64,000 nucleotides of DNA. It comes from JAUIKM01 sp964445695 (lineage in GTDB: Bacteria > Bacteroidota > Ignavibacteria > Kapaibacteriales > UBA7675). This document shows, one piece after another, positions 1 to 9,091 of this stretch (within the stretch, counting starts at the first letter, position 1; every line of letters begins with the position of its first letter). Under the pieces are notes generated by a model. The model worked only from the letters and a program-made list of their open reading frames with translations. It was not told the DNA's origin and did no database searches. The translations under genes were made by a program, and so were the position numbers. The DNA lies in contig CAYULF010000004.1 of NCBI GenBank assembly GCA_964445695.1, positions 248,001-312,000 on the forward strand, read 5' to 3'.

Positions 1-1884
1 CATATCGCGTCGTTTGTGCAACAGGCTGCCGCAGACCGGCACAGCAAGGCCGTCCAGGCCGGCGGCCCGCAGCTGCGCAACTGCCGACGGGCCGATCGCC
101 GTGATATGCAGCGAGTCGCTGTCTCGGCACAGATAATTCAGCAGCGCGCGATCGACGTATGCGTATGTCATGTCGAGATGCCGATCCAGCAGGAAACAGG
201 CGGTGTGGCGGCGACCTTCCCCGTCGAGGCTCCGATGAATCATGGCACAAATGTCACGTCGCGGAATCAGCTCCAGGCGCGGCGGCGTTTCGGTCAGCAG
301 AAAACATACCAACAAACACAGCACGAAACAGACTGATATTCGCCGAAAGGCGTGCCGCAGTCGCAGCGACCCGAGCAGCCAGATGGAAACGACGCCGAAT
401 CCAAGTGCAATCGGCAAAGCCGCCGCACCGAAAGCGGCGGCATGCGGCAAAGCGGCGAACATTCCATTGAGTTCGAGCGCAACAAAAATCAGCGCGTCGA
501 AGGTCTGAGCCCACAGTCCGGCAGCTGCCGGCCAGAAACAACCAAGCACAACAGCCGGCAGCGCCTGCAACATCGCCAGCATGATCAGCGGCGCGACCAC
601 GAGATTGGCCGCCGGGGACACGACGGACGCCATGCCGAAATGCATCACAATCAGTGGATTGACGATCAGTCCGGCGGCGAGCGTCAGACAAAGCGACTCT
701 GAAGCAAAGCGCACAATCGCGCCGCCGCGCGGCAGCAGTCGTTCAAACAAACGACGCAGCGGACCGTAGAGGAGCGCAATTCCAGCCACGGCCGCAAAGG
801 AAAGTTGAAAGCCGATCGACAACAACATGCCCGGATCGACGGCGACGAGTAATAGCACTGTGACGCACAGTATATTGAGCAATTCCGGTTTGCGCTCAAA
901 GCCGGTCAGTGAGCGCCACAGCGCAAACATGATAACGGCGCGCAATGTGGATTCGCGCATGCCGCCGACAAAGCAGAAAAGGACCAGTGCCGCCGTCAGG
1001 ATCGCCCACTGCAGGCCGCGGTGGGGCAGCAGCGCCAGGAAGGGCAGCAACGCTCCGACAACTACCATAACGTGCATGCCGCTGAGCGCCAGGACGTGCG
1101 CCGTTCCGCTGAGCACAAATTCTCTTCGACGCGCCGGTTCTATTCCGCTGCGCTTGCCGGTGAGCAGAGCCACGGCATAGTCGGCGCTGCGCGCCGGAAA
1201 GATCCGTCGAATGTGATCTTCCAGTGCGGATGCCCAGCGATCCGACACGCGCCGCAACGATACGCCGCGTTCAACAATGCGGATGTCACGCAGTCGGCAC
1301 TCCGCGGACAGCAGCGCGTGCGAAGAAGCCAGCCAGGCGCTTTCGTTAAAATCGTCCGGCAGTTGCGGCGCGCCGGGCGGGCGAATGCGCCCGTTGATAC
1401 TTAACAAGTCGCCCGCTGCGGCGGACATGAATTCTCCAAAACAGCGCACGCGCAACAGAACATCTCGACAATCAAATGCAGGTAGTCCGCGCATTTTCAC
1501 GCGGCCGCGCAGCCGCAGGATCGCTGAGATCGAATCGCTGCGCAAGACCTCAACAACCTGGCCCTGAGCGCCGCAGCGAATCCATGGCGCGTCGATGCGG
1601 TCAAGGGTCAACGGACGGGCGGACTGCAGCGCCGCCACAATTAACAGTGCACATGCGGCGGCCGACAGATGCAGCACGAAACCAGGCCGCCGCAGACACA
1701 GACCGACAAGCGCGACGGCCGACAGGATAATCGCGGCAATCTCCAGAACGTGCCCCCACTCTGCGGCGAAGCCCGCTGCAAATGCCGCATAAAGACCAAA
1801 CAAAAGCAGCAGTTTCAACGCCGGATTGCGCTGGAAGAACGAAACTGTGTGGTTTGCACCGCCACCCGGTAGATCGGCACGCAT
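1..1884 (-). CDS. comEC: ComEC/Rec2 competence channel (partial, 3' end outside window)
   Basis: Inner-membrane channel that carries single-stranded DNA into the cytoplasm during transformation. The reading frame runs unbroken from an ATG at 1884 to base 1, giving 628 residues, so the C-terminus lies outside. Hydrophobic helices near the N-terminus are followed by a soluble OB-like segment (DUF4131 region) at about residues 90-200. The competence domain follows, with the family signature SGTAHVLALSGMHV near residues 255-270 and DPGMLLSIGFQLSFAAV further on. Many later helices match the polytopic core. A C-terminal metallo-beta-lactamase domain cannot be judged because the gene is cut. It is divergent from rpmB. 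Identification is confident; function in uptake is inferred from the family. Confidence 0.93.
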   Translation of the reverse strand, partial: MRADLPGGGANHTVSFFQRNPALKLLLLFGLYAAFAAGFAAEWGHVLEIAAIILSAVALVGLCLRRPGFVLHLSAAACALLIVAALQSARPLTLDRIDAPWIRCGAQGQVVEVLRSDSISAILRLRGRVKMRGLPAFDCRDVLLRVRCFGEFMSAAAGDLLSINGRIRPPGAPQLPDDFNESAWLASSHALLSAECRLRDIRIVERGVSLRRVSDRWASALEDHIRRIFPARSADYAVALLTGKRSGIEPARRREFVLSGTAHVLALSGMHVMVVVGALLPFLALLPHRGLQWAILTAALVLFCFVGGMRESTLRAVIMFALWRSLTGFERKPELLNILCVTVLLLVAVDPGMLLSIGFQLSFAAVAGIALLYGPLRRLFERLLPRGGAIVRFASESLCLTLAAGLIVNPLIVMHFGMASVVSPAANLVVAPLIMLAMLQALPAVVLGCFWPAAAGLWAQTFDALIFVALELNGMFAALPHAAAFGAAALPIALGFGVVSIWLLGSLRLRHAFRRISVCFVLCLLVCFLLTETPPRLELIPRRDICAMIHRSLDGEGRRHTACFLLDRHLDMTYAYVDRALLNYLCRDSDSLHITAIGPSAVAQLRAAGLDGLAVPVCGSLLHKRRDM

Positions 1885-2200
1885 GAAAGTTCCGCGAGTT
1901 CTGTTAAACATACTGTGGCAAGATGGCTGAGACAGTTAATAAACGCGAGCGTGAAAAATCAAGCGGTCGGTTTTAAGGCTTGAACGGGCAATAATTCTGA
2001 GGTTGCGGCTCGGAGGCCGGACGCTTTCACTCACGCTGACAAACAAGAGCGGATTTTTTCAGAAAGGTCAGGTGAAGTGAAAACAATTTTTTGTTTTTCT
2101 TTTAGCAGAAAAGGCCGTATTTTCGAAGTTTATGCGCGGAAAATGCGCCTGACAAAGAAATCTGAACAAATACATATAGAATTATTCCGGAGGTGCTATT
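1885..2200. other. Divergent intergenic region between comEC and rpmB
   Basis: No gene seen. The half next to rpmB is AT-rich. It contains TTTG at 2090-2093 and TATTTTCG at 2118-2125, a loose match (spacing 24) to the Bacteroidota TTTG/TAnnTTTG promoter. The ribosome-binding site GGAGGTG lies about 10 bases before the rpmB ATG. Confidence 0.4.
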
Positions 2201-2428
2201 ATGGCGCGTCGTTGCCAACTTACCGGCAAGGGAGTCCAGAGCGGAAACAACGTTTCCCACGCGAACAACAAAACGCGCAGACGTTTCCTGCCCAACCTGC
2301 AAAAGAAACGTATCTGGATCCCTGAAGAAGGCCGTTACGTCACTTTGAAGATTTCGACGCGAGCGTTGCGAACGCTCGACAAAAAAGGCTACCAGGCCAT
2401 GCTGCGAGATCTTGAGAAAAAAGCCTGA
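2201..2428 (+). CDS. rpmB: 50S ribosomal protein L28
   Basis: Structural protein of the large ribosomal subunit, 75 residues, the normal length for bacterial L28. It begins MARRCQLTGKGVQSGNNVSH, the family N-terminus. The middle has the RRRFLPNLQKKR segment and the rest follows the L28 pattern (WIPEEGRYVTLKISTRALR). The start is supported by GGAGGTG just upstream. It stands alone rather than beside rpmG and is closed by a strong terminator, so it is probably monocistronic. Confidence 0.97.
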   Translation: MARRCQLTGKGVQSGNNVSHANNKTRRRFLPNLQKKRIWIPEEGRYVTLKISTRALRTLDKKGYQAMLRDLEKKA

Positions 2429-2432
2429 TTCA

Positions 2433-2464
2433 ACAACCCTCCAAACGGAGGGTTGTTTGTTTTA
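2433..2464 (+). terminator. Rho-independent terminator of rpmB
   Basis: Perfect 10-bp stem ACAACCCTCC / GGAGGGTTGT (2433-2442 with 2447-2456), loop AAAC, then TTGTTTT. It starts 5 bases after the rpmB stop codon. Confidence 0.9.
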
Positions 2465-2628
2465 AACCGCCCGGCAGCCCGATAAAGCCACAAATGCAGA
2501 CGCGTCGCCGCTCCACCCCGACAATCGGCAATCTGCCCCCGCGTCCGACGTCAGCGCTTGAATAGTCTCCCCGGTACAATCAAACGCCGCTGTGCTCCAA
2601 TATTCGGCAGCCGGCGAACGGAAAAGCA

Positions 2629-4299
2629 ATGAACGGCCCGCACGGACATAAAAAGCGCTCGCAGCGAACCGCACTTGGCATTCTCCCCATATTGATTGCG
2701 GCACTGCTGCTGCCGGCCTGCATCCCGACGATGCCGGCACACACGCAGGAGGACGGGCTGTTCACACAGCGCGCCAGGCGCGGCGGCAACAAACGCATTG
2801 CGGCGGATGTGTTTGCGCGCGGATCGACCTACCAGATGCGCGGCCTGTATGCGGATGCCATCCAGGAATTTGAAAAGGCGCTCAAGTACGACGAGTCTGC
2901 CGCCATCCACCTGGCGCTGGCCGAGTGTTACATGGAGCTGGACGACCTGCTCAATGCCGGCATTCATATCCGCAACGGCCTGGAACTCAATCCCGACTTT
3001 TTACCTCTCTACGAAGCTCAGGGGCGGCTGCATCTGTACAACAGCCGCATAGATCTGGCGATAGATTCCTTCCGCTTTCTCGACGAGCGACAACCCCACT
3101 CCCTGACGCCCAAGGTGACGCTGGCGCGCCTGTATGAACTGCGCGACCTGGATACGGCCATCATGCTCTACGAAGAGGTGCTGGAACGTCGCGAATCGGA
3201 GTATCAGGACGAAAACTTTCCAATTCTGGCCAAACTGGCCGATCTGTACGAAGCGACCGGCGATTCCACGCGCTACATCGAAGTGCTCGAAAAAATGAAC
3301 GAGTCGACGACGGCGCTGGACTACCTGCCCTTCCAGCTGATGCAGGCCTATACGGCGCGCGACGATCTGGCCAAAGCGCACGCGCTGATGCAAAGCGCCG
3401 CGTACACGGTACCGGTCAATGACGTGGACTACTATCTGGCGTCCTATGCCGGCCTTTTGTTGAATCGCGTGGATACGGTCAACACACACAGCAGGGAAAT
3501 CGACGAGTACACGGAGTTCATAGAACAAGTCAACGCGCCGGGCTGGCTGGCGCCGTATTACGCCGCCCTGCTGTTGTACGACAGCGGCCGTCGCAATCAG
3601 GCCGAGCGCTACTTTGACATAGTGCTGGATCGGGCGGATTCGTTGGAAGAAGTGCCGATCCGCGTTGCGCTGCACTACCTGCGCAGCGAACAATACATGC
3701 GCGCGATCGACCTTTTGAGCCGACACGAAGAGAAGTTTCCCGAAAATCCCGAGTATCCCTTTTATCAGGGCATGGCCTGGCAGCAATTCGGGGACAACCA
3801 ACGCGCGGTCGAAGAAATGACGCGCGCAGCCCGGATAGCGCCGGACTTTGTGGACGCATGGGTGCAGCTGGGCAACCTCTACAGCATTCTGTTGGACCAC
3901 GCCGAGTCCGACGCCGCGTACGAGCGCGCGCTGGAACTGGCGCCGGACAACGCCCTGATCAACAACAATTACGCCTATGCGCTGAGCGAACGCGGCGTGC
4001 AGCTGGAGCGTGCACAACGCATGGCGGAGAGCGCTCTGGCCGGCGATCCCGACAATGCATCCTACCTCGACACAATGGGATGGATTTATTTCCAGCTGGG
4101 ACAATATGAGCGCGCTTTAACGTATATTCGCCGGTCGGTGGACATCGATCCGGCCAGTGCCACGGTGTATGAACACCTGGGCGACTGCTACGCCAAACTG
4201 GGCGAAACCGACAAAGCGCGCGATTCCTGGCTGCGCGCGCTGGAGCTGGAACCCGATCGCGACTCGACCATGGAACGTCTGGGACGCGGCGGCGGTTAA
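2629..4299 (+). CDS. TPR-repeat lipoprotein
   Basis: 556-residue tetratricopeptide-repeat protein, likely anchored to a membrane facing the periplasm. The N-terminus has basic residues, a hydrophobic stretch and a lipobox LLPAC with the lipidation cysteine at residue 31. The rest is helical TPR repeats from about residue 60 to the end. Typical units are ADAIQEFEKALKYDESAAIH, and the C-terminal set ends near RARDSWLRALELEPDRD. TPRs are scaffolds for protein complexes, and no catalytic motif is visible. It is first in a co-directional group with a DUF4292 lipoprotein and LptD, suggesting a role in outer-membrane biogenesis. That role is inferred from context only. Confidence 0.85.
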   Translation: MNGPHGHKKRSQRTALGILPILIAALLLPACIPTMPAHTQEDGLFTQRARRGGNKRIAADVFARGSTYQMRGLYADAIQEFEKALKYDESAAIHLALAECYMELDDLLNAGIHIRNGLELNPDFLPLYEAQGRLHLYNSRIDLAIDSFRFLDERQPHSLTPKVTLARLYELRDLDTAIMLYEEVLERRESEYQDENFPILAKLADLYEATGDSTRYIEVLEKMNESTTALDYLPFQLMQAYTARDDLAKAHALMQSAAYTVPVNDVDYYLASYAGLLLNRVDTVNTHSREIDEYTEFIEQVNAPGWLAPYYAALLLYDSGRRNQAERYFDIVLDRADSLEEVPIRVALHYLRSEQYMRAIDLLSRHEEKFPENPEYPFYQGMAWQQFGDNQRAVEEMTRAARIAPDFVDAWVQLGNLYSILLDHAESDAAYERALELAPDNALINNNYAYALSERGVQLERAQRMAESALAGDPDNASYLDTMGWIYFQLGQYERALTYIRRSVDIDPASATVYEHLGDCYAKLGETDKARDSWLRALELEPDRDSTMERLGRGGG

Positions 4300-4400
4300 A
4301 CAACGGTCAGGCTGCAAGGTGCAATGTTGACTCTCCCCGGCGACCGGGCTAATGGACTTTCTCCCGGCGGTGTACCTGCAAACGTTAATGTGATACCACT

Positions 4401-5177
4401 ATGAAATCTTTGTGCATCATCCTGGCGCTGGCGGCCGTCCTGACGGGCTGCGCCGGCACACAACAGACCAGTTCGGACACCAGCGGCAGCGACAGCGACA
4501 ACAAGCTGGATCAGGTCCGCCTCCACCTGGGGCAGCGTTCCGAGAACATTACCTCACTCGAATTTGCCGGCGCAATCATCAGCAAACGCGGAACCAGTTC
4601 GCAGCGCGGCAACTTTGAGCTGGCGATGTACCAGACCGACTCCCTCCTTCTTTCGATCTACATGCCGTTCGGCAACGTACTCGTCGGCGCACTCAGCGCT
4701 TCCCCGAGCGAATTCCTGTACTACGACGCTTTCCGCAGTCGCGCCATCGAAGGCGTGCCTTCGGCCGAAAACCTTGAACGCATTCTCTTCATGCCGCTTT
4801 CGCAGGAAGATGTGGCGCGACTGGTGCGCGGTGAAATTCCCGGCGGTATTGCCGAGTTCCGCGAATACAGGGACGACAAAGGTCTCGAATCACTCGTGCG
4901 CAAACGCGAAGGTTACGTCGAGCGCGTATTGTATTCGGAATCCGAACAGGCGATCACGCAGTACGCCCGCAAGAACGACTCCGGCGAAACGCTAGTTACC
5001 GTTAACTACGGCGAATTTAAACCGGTCGAGGGCGTCCCGATCGCATCGGTCGTTAACATGGAATTTCCGGCGGCGGACATGGAATTGACGCTGCGCTGCG
5101 ACGAAATACTACTCAATCAACCTGCGTCCTCGTACAATTTCGATCTCCCGGACGGAATTCAGCGCAGTCGTTACTAA
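4401..5177 (+). CDS. DUF4292 lipoprotein (LolA/LolB-like)
   Basis: 258-residue lipoprotein with signal peptide and lipobox LTGC (Cys17). The mature part, after a Ser/Asp-rich linker, resembles DUF4292, a LolA/LolB-like fold that may bind the lipid moiety of lipoproteins. It shows alternating beta-strand segments such as FELAMYQTDSLLLSIYMPFG and TVNYGEFKPVEGVPIASVVN, the latter recalling the LolB-type pattern. It sits between the TPR lipoprotein (101 bases upstream) and lptD (12 bases downstream) and is probably cotranscribed with both. The family assignment is from pattern recognition; the exact cargo is unknown. Confidence 0.78.
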   Translation: MKSLCIILALAAVLTGCAGTQQTSSDTSGSDSDNKLDQVRLHLGQRSENITSLEFAGAIISKRGTSSQRGNFELAMYQTDSLLLSIYMPFGNVLVGALSASPSEFLYYDAFRSRAIEGVPSAENLERILFMPLSQEDVARLVRGEIPGGIAEFREYRDDKGLESLVRKREGYVERVLYSESEQAITQYARKNDSGETLVTVNYGEFKPVEGVPIASVVNMEFPAADMELTLRCDEILLNQPASSYNFDLPDGIQRSRY

Positions 5178-5189
5178 GACAGGTAAAGC

Positions 5190-7967
5190 ATGATGCGACG
5201 GAAACGCGATATGGTTAAACATAGAGCGTACATGACCTTCCGTTCCCGGCTACTTTTTTGTGTTGTTTTAACGGCCTTTTTTGGTTCGTCGGCGCATGTG
5301 GAGCTGCACGCCCAGCAGGCTGTTGACAGCACCCGCACGGAGAGCAGCGCAGTCGACAGCAGCGCCGTTGTTGCCCCCCCCAGCGACTCGACCAGCATCC
5401 AGAAGGATTCGACCGCTACAGCACCTGTTCTGGGCGGCATCAGCGTGGACAGCACGCAGGCCGACCGCATCCGCGCTCGCCAAAATCGCAGCGGCCTCGA
5501 CACAATAGTTAATCTTTTCTCTGTCGATTCGGCCGTGTACATGATCCGCCGTCGACGCATAGAACTGCACGGCGACGCGCGCCTGGACTACGGCAAGATG
5601 CAGCTCCAGGCACAGACAATTGAACTGCTGCTGGACTCAACCATGCTGCGGGCAAGCGCCGGACGCGACAGCAGCGGGCGATTGATCGGCATTCCGCGTT
5701 TTAACGACGGCGGCGAGGAATTCTACGGCGAGCAGATCACCTACAACTTTGCGACCAAAAAAGGCACGGTCTCGCTAGGCGAAACCGTCGTCGACAACGG
5801 CTTCTATTTCGGCGATAAAATTAAACGCGTCAACGAAAACACGCTTTTTGTACAGAACGGTTGTTTTACCACCTGCGACCACCCCAACCCGCACTTTTAT
5901 TTTAAATCGCCGGAAATGAAAGTCATTACCGACGATCGCATTTTTCTTGATCCGCTGATAGTCTACGTTGAAGACGTGCCGGTTTTCGGCTTGCCGTTCG
6001 GCGTGTTTTTTGAAAACAAACGCGGGCGGCGCTCGGGTATCCTGATTCCGAGTTTTTATTTCTCCGGCGCGGCGGGCAGCAGCAATCGCGGCATTGTCTT
6101 TGAGAACGTCGGATATTACTGGGCTATAGACGACTACACCGACAACAAACTATGGGGCACAATCACAACCAAGGGCGGTTACGAACTTTGGGATGAATTC
6201 CGCTGGGTAGTGCGCGATCAGTTAAACTCGACGGTGCGCGGTTCCTTCGGCACAACGCGTTTAAGTCCCGACTCGGATGAGTCGAGCAATTGGAGCCTTT
6301 ACCTGCGCCACAATCAGACGCTGAACCCACAGGAAAACATTACGGCTACGATCGACGTGGCCAGTCCGGATTTTAACCGCGAGACGCAGACGGATCTGGA
6401 CAATCGCGTGATCCAGTCGATCTACTCGAATGCCTCCTACACGCGTTCCTTCAACAACGGATCGGTGCTGTCCTTAAACTACAGCCGCGACCAGAACCTG
6501 TTAACCAATCGAATCAACGAGACACTGCCCGAGTTGCGCCTGAGTTTTCCGCGCCTGCAACCGCTTCGTTCCCTGGTGGACCGCGACAGCTGGCTGGCCA
6601 ACGTTGCGCTCAGCGGCAACATGTCGGCGTTCCGGCGTCGTCAGGCGTTTGAGCTGGATCCGATCTTCAATGATGACAGCACGGAAATATTACTGGACGC
6701 GCGCGACTCCAGCGATGTTAGTCAACGCATTTCACTGGATCCGAGCATCAGCATCGCACCCAAACTGGGCTACTTTACTCTGACGCCGTCCTTCGACTTC
6801 AACGCCAATGTGGTCTTCCGCGAGCGCGTGCGCGAATACGACGCGGCCAACGACCGTACGGTCGACAGCTTCCGCGACGGCACGTTTTTTCACTACGACT
6901 ATTCCTTCGGCCTGGCGCTGAGCACAAAACTCTTCGGTTTGATCGAACCTGATATTCTGGGTTTGCGCGCACTGCGGCACACCTTTCAGCCGACGTTCAG
7001 CTACAGCTACCGCCCAGACTTTTCGGATCCGAGCTTCGGGTATTACGACGAGTACTTTGACGAGAGCGAACAGGAGTTTGTGCCCTACTCCAGGTACTCG
7101 GCCGACGGCATCAGCATTTCACAGCAGTTAACATCCGCACTGCGCGTCAACCTCGACAATACTTTTGAAGCCAAAATTGCGCAGCCGGACACCATTCCGG
7201 ACAAAGTCATCAAATTGTTTACCCTGGGCCTTAGCGGCTCGTACAATTTTGCGGCCGACAGTCTGCGTTTCAGCAGCGTCAGTGCCAATATGCGCACCAA
7301 TCTGGCGGGCCTGAGTTTTACAAGCCAGGCCACGTTTAACCTGTACGACTACGACGAACAGCTCAACAGCGACGGCGAGAAAAACGGACTGGTTCGGACG
7401 GTCGACCGTCTGATGCTCGACGCCGGCAAGGGCCTGGCGCGTCTTGATCGCGCATCGCTGTCTCTGAGCACGTCGTTCGGCTCACGCGGCATCCAGGGCA
7501 CGGCCGGCGTGCTGGATGACGGTTCATCGAGCCGGTCGCGCGACAGCGTGGATTACGGCGCGCGATTCCGCCTCCGCGACGAAAACATCGAAGAAGATCG
7601 CGACCTGTTCGGCGACAGTTCTCCGGGGTTCAACGACTTCAGCATTCCCTGGGACATCGACATGACGGCGAGCTTCAGTTATACGGCTTCGAACCCGTTT
7701 AACATTTCGCGTTCGTTAACCGTCCGCACGGGGCTTAACCTCTCGCCCACGGCCACCTGGAACATCAGAACCTCAATGACGCTGGACCTGATCGACAAGG
7801 AGATTAACGCGCCGGAGGTGCGCATCAGCAAGGACATCCACTGCTGGGAGCTTTCACTGCGCTGGGTGCCGACGGGTTTCTCACAGGGTTTTTATCTGCG
7901 TTTCGGCGTGAAGGCGCCGCAGCTGCGCGACTTGAAGCTTGAGAAACGCGGAGGGGGTTTGTATTGA
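5190..7967 (+). CDS. lptD: LptD-like LPS assembly outer-membrane protein
   Basis: 925-residue outer-membrane barrel of the LPS/organic-solvent-tolerance family, which inserts lipopolysaccharide into the outer leaflet. An N-terminal signal (LLFCVVLTAFFGSSAHVELH) is followed by a Ser/Asp/Thr-rich linker to about residue 90. An OstA/LptA-like beta-jellyroll covers about 105-230. The hallmark segment CFTTCDHPNPHFYF carries two cysteines and is followed by VEDVPVFGLPFGVFFENKRG. The remaining ~600 residues are beta-barrel strands with Asp/Asn/Tyr-rich loops. AGGT lies before the ATG at 5190; two further Met codons within 15 residues are alternative starts. It is last in the TPR-DUF4292-LptD group. 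Confidence 0.88.
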   Translation: MMRRKRDMVKHRAYMTFRSRLLFCVVLTAFFGSSAHVELHAQQAVDSTRTESSAVDSSAVVAPPSDSTSIQKDSTATAPVLGGISVDSTQADRIRARQNRSGLDTIVNLFSVDSAVYMIRRRRIELHGDARLDYGKMQLQAQTIELLLDSTMLRASAGRDSSGRLIGIPRFNDGGEEFYGEQITYNFATKKGTVSLGETVVDNGFYFGDKIKRVNENTLFVQNGCFTTCDHPNPHFYFKSPEMKVITDDRIFLDPLIVYVEDVPVFGLPFGVFFENKRGRRSGILIPSFYFSGAAGSSNRGIVFENVGYYWAIDDYTDNKLWGTITTKGGYELWDEFRWVVRDQLNSTVRGSFGTTRLSPDSDESSNWSLYLRHNQTLNPQENITATIDVASPDFNRETQTDLDNRVIQSIYSNASYTRSFNNGSVLSLNYSRDQNLLTNRINETLPELRLSFPRLQPLRSLVDRDSWLANVALSGNMSAFRRRQAFELDPIFNDDSTEILLDARDSSDVSQRISLDPSISIAPKLGYFTLTPSFDFNANVVFRERVREYDAANDRTVDSFRDGTFFHYDYSFGLALSTKLFGLIEPDILGLRALRHTFQPTFSYSYRPDFSDPSFGYYDEYFDESEQEFVPYSRYSADGISISQQLTSALRVNLDNTFEAKIAQPDTIPDKVIKLFTLGLSGSYNFAADSLRFSSVSANMRTNLAGLSFTSQATFNLYDYDEQLNSDGEKNGLVRTVDRLMLDAGKGLARLDRASLSLSTSFGSRGIQGTAGVLDDGSSSRSRDSVDYGARFRLRDENIEEDRDLFGDSSPGFNDFSIPWDIDMTASFSYTASNPFNISRSLTVRTGLNLSPTATWNIRTSMTLDLIDKEINAPEVRISKDIHCWELSLRWVPTGFSQGFYLRFGVKAPQLRDLKLEKRGGGLY

Positions 7968-7995
7968 GGGTCCTAACTCTGAGAAATAGCAGCGG

Positions 7996-8265
7996 TCATC
8001 TATGTTGTTGAATCAACTCCAGACGCTCTCCCGAAACAGTCTCAATAGCGATCGTGTTTCCGTCATCGTCAACAAACTCAACTTCATATTGACCGGACTT
8101 TCCGTAAGCCATAACAATTGTTCCCGTCGCCCCGGCTGGAATCCCCGGCAACTCTTCGATCAATCTGACAACATCAACTTCAGCAAAGGCGCCAATTGAT
8201 TCAGATCGTCTGGCCAATTCCTTTGGTTTGATTTTCAGGAAGTTTAGGATTCGTCGAATCACCAT
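7996..8265 (-). CDS. DUF4926-domain small protein
   Basis: 89-residue protein from the ATG at 8265. This start is chosen because a strong GAGGAGGT lies 10 bases upstream; the frame is open to an ATG at 8349 without a good site. About residues 25-85 match the DUF4926 pattern: DVVRLIEELPGIPAGATGTI, YEVEFVDDDGNTIAIETVSG. DUF4926 is a small SH3-like beta domain of unknown function, often next to toxin/immunity genes. The N-terminal 25 residues are basic and helical. It is last in a minus-strand group behind the SUKH gene and the large glycine-rich protein. Base composition is more AT-rich than the LptD gene. Confidence 0.65.
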   Translation of the reverse strand: MVIRRILNFLKIKPKELARRSESIGAFAEVDVVRLIEELPGIPAGATGTIVMAYGKSGQYEVEFVDDDGNTIAIETVSGERLELIQQHR

Positions 8266-8333
8266 GTGTCTCAATACCTCCTCAGGTACTCCGGATCGCG
8301 ATTCTGCAACAGATATGGAATCTGCGCGTTCTA

Positions 8334-8429
8334 CTAGTCGACGCCCCATGCTTTCAGAAGCTCAACCAATTGAATTTTCATCGTTTTTTCGGACGAATCA
8401 AGTTCAAAGGCTAGTGGCAACATGCACAT
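8334..8429 (-). CDS. 31-residue ORF, possibly the 5' part of a frameshifted gene
   Basis: Short frame starting ATG at 8429, four bases after the SUKH stop codon, with GGAG six bases upstream inside the SUKH C-terminus. The product reads MCMLPLAFELDSSEKTMKIQ and then a helical segment ending KAWGVD before TAG. The next open frame (from 8349) continues with helical sequence into the DUF4926 domain. The two together may be one gene broken near 8340, or this may be a real tiny peptide. The coupling and ribosome-binding site are seen; the frameshift is inferred. Confidence 0.3.
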   Translation of the reverse strand: MCMLPLAFELDSSEKTMKIQLVELLKAWGVD

Positions 8430-8432
8430 ATA

Positions 8433-9080
8433 CTACTCCTGTCTGATCGTATCGCCATTTGAGTTTCCTGATCCTCCCTTGCGAAAGTTTTCAAGCATTT
8501 CAAGACCCTTTGCAGTGACTTTGATTGCCACGACTTTGGGCTGCGGCTGAATTGGATCAAAAATATCAACCTCGAGTTTTTCAATAAACTCATTGAATGT
8601 ATCGGCAACAAGGAACAGGTTGTGATCTTCCGGTTCTTCGTGACACCAATAATATATTTTGCCATAGTTCGGTTTGTTTACACTCTGACAAAAAAGATCT
8701 CCCCAACCTCCATCGCATATGGGTACGTACCCTTTTGGAAGCTGATCTTCATATATATCAAGCATGTGTTCTACTGAGAACCTGTGATTCCTCTTTTCAG
8801 AAACAACGCCAAAAAAACAACCAACAAAAACGGAATTGTCCTCGTCGGTTCCGGGAATCTTGTCAGTTCCACTAACTACCCACAACTCATTCGAGGAGAC
8901 AAATCCATATTGTTCAACAAATTCAACATATGCGGGTGGAAACATGCCACCTATCATAGTCTCCAGCCTTTTCACCTCATCCTTGAATCTTTCGTCGGGC
9001 ACAGCTCGCGCATTGCCAACATAACTGACTCCACCAAGTGCAGAGAACTTATTGGAGTAGAAATCCCCTCTGGTACTCAT
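8433..9080 (-). CDS. SMI1/KNR4 (SUKH) family immunity-like protein
   Basis: 215-residue cytoplasmic protein with the SUKH pattern: FPPAYVEFVEQYGFVSSNEL near the N-terminal third, then a Gly/Asp-rich turn and ICDGGWGDLFCQSV and KIYYWCHEEPEDHNLFLVAD. SUKH proteins commonly neutralise secreted polymorphic toxins. The start at 9080 follows AGAGGAA; a GTG at 9095 is possible but would overlap the preceding stop codon and lacks such a site. It lies immediately downstream of the 1170-residue gene, so it may protect against that product. AT-rich compared with flanking genes. Family assignment is good; the toxin pairing is an inference. Confidence 0.82.
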   Translation of the reverse strand: MSTRGDFYSNKFSALGGVSYVGNARAVPDERFKDEVKRLETMIGGMFPPAYVEFVEQYGFVSSNELWVVSGTDKIPGTDEDNSVFVGCFFGVVSEKRNHRFSVEHMLDIYEDQLPKGYVPICDGGWGDLFCQSVNKPNYGKIYYWCHEEPEDHNLFLVADTFNEFIEKLEVDIFDPIQPQPKVVAIKVTAKGLEMLENFRKGGSGNSNGDTIRQE

Positions 9081-9091
9081 TTTTATTCCTC

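Noticed and set aside
3001..4104. Minus-strand open frame of 367 codons opposite the TPR gene
   Set aside because: Antisense shadow rich in His/Arg/Val; the plus strand has regular TPR repeats.
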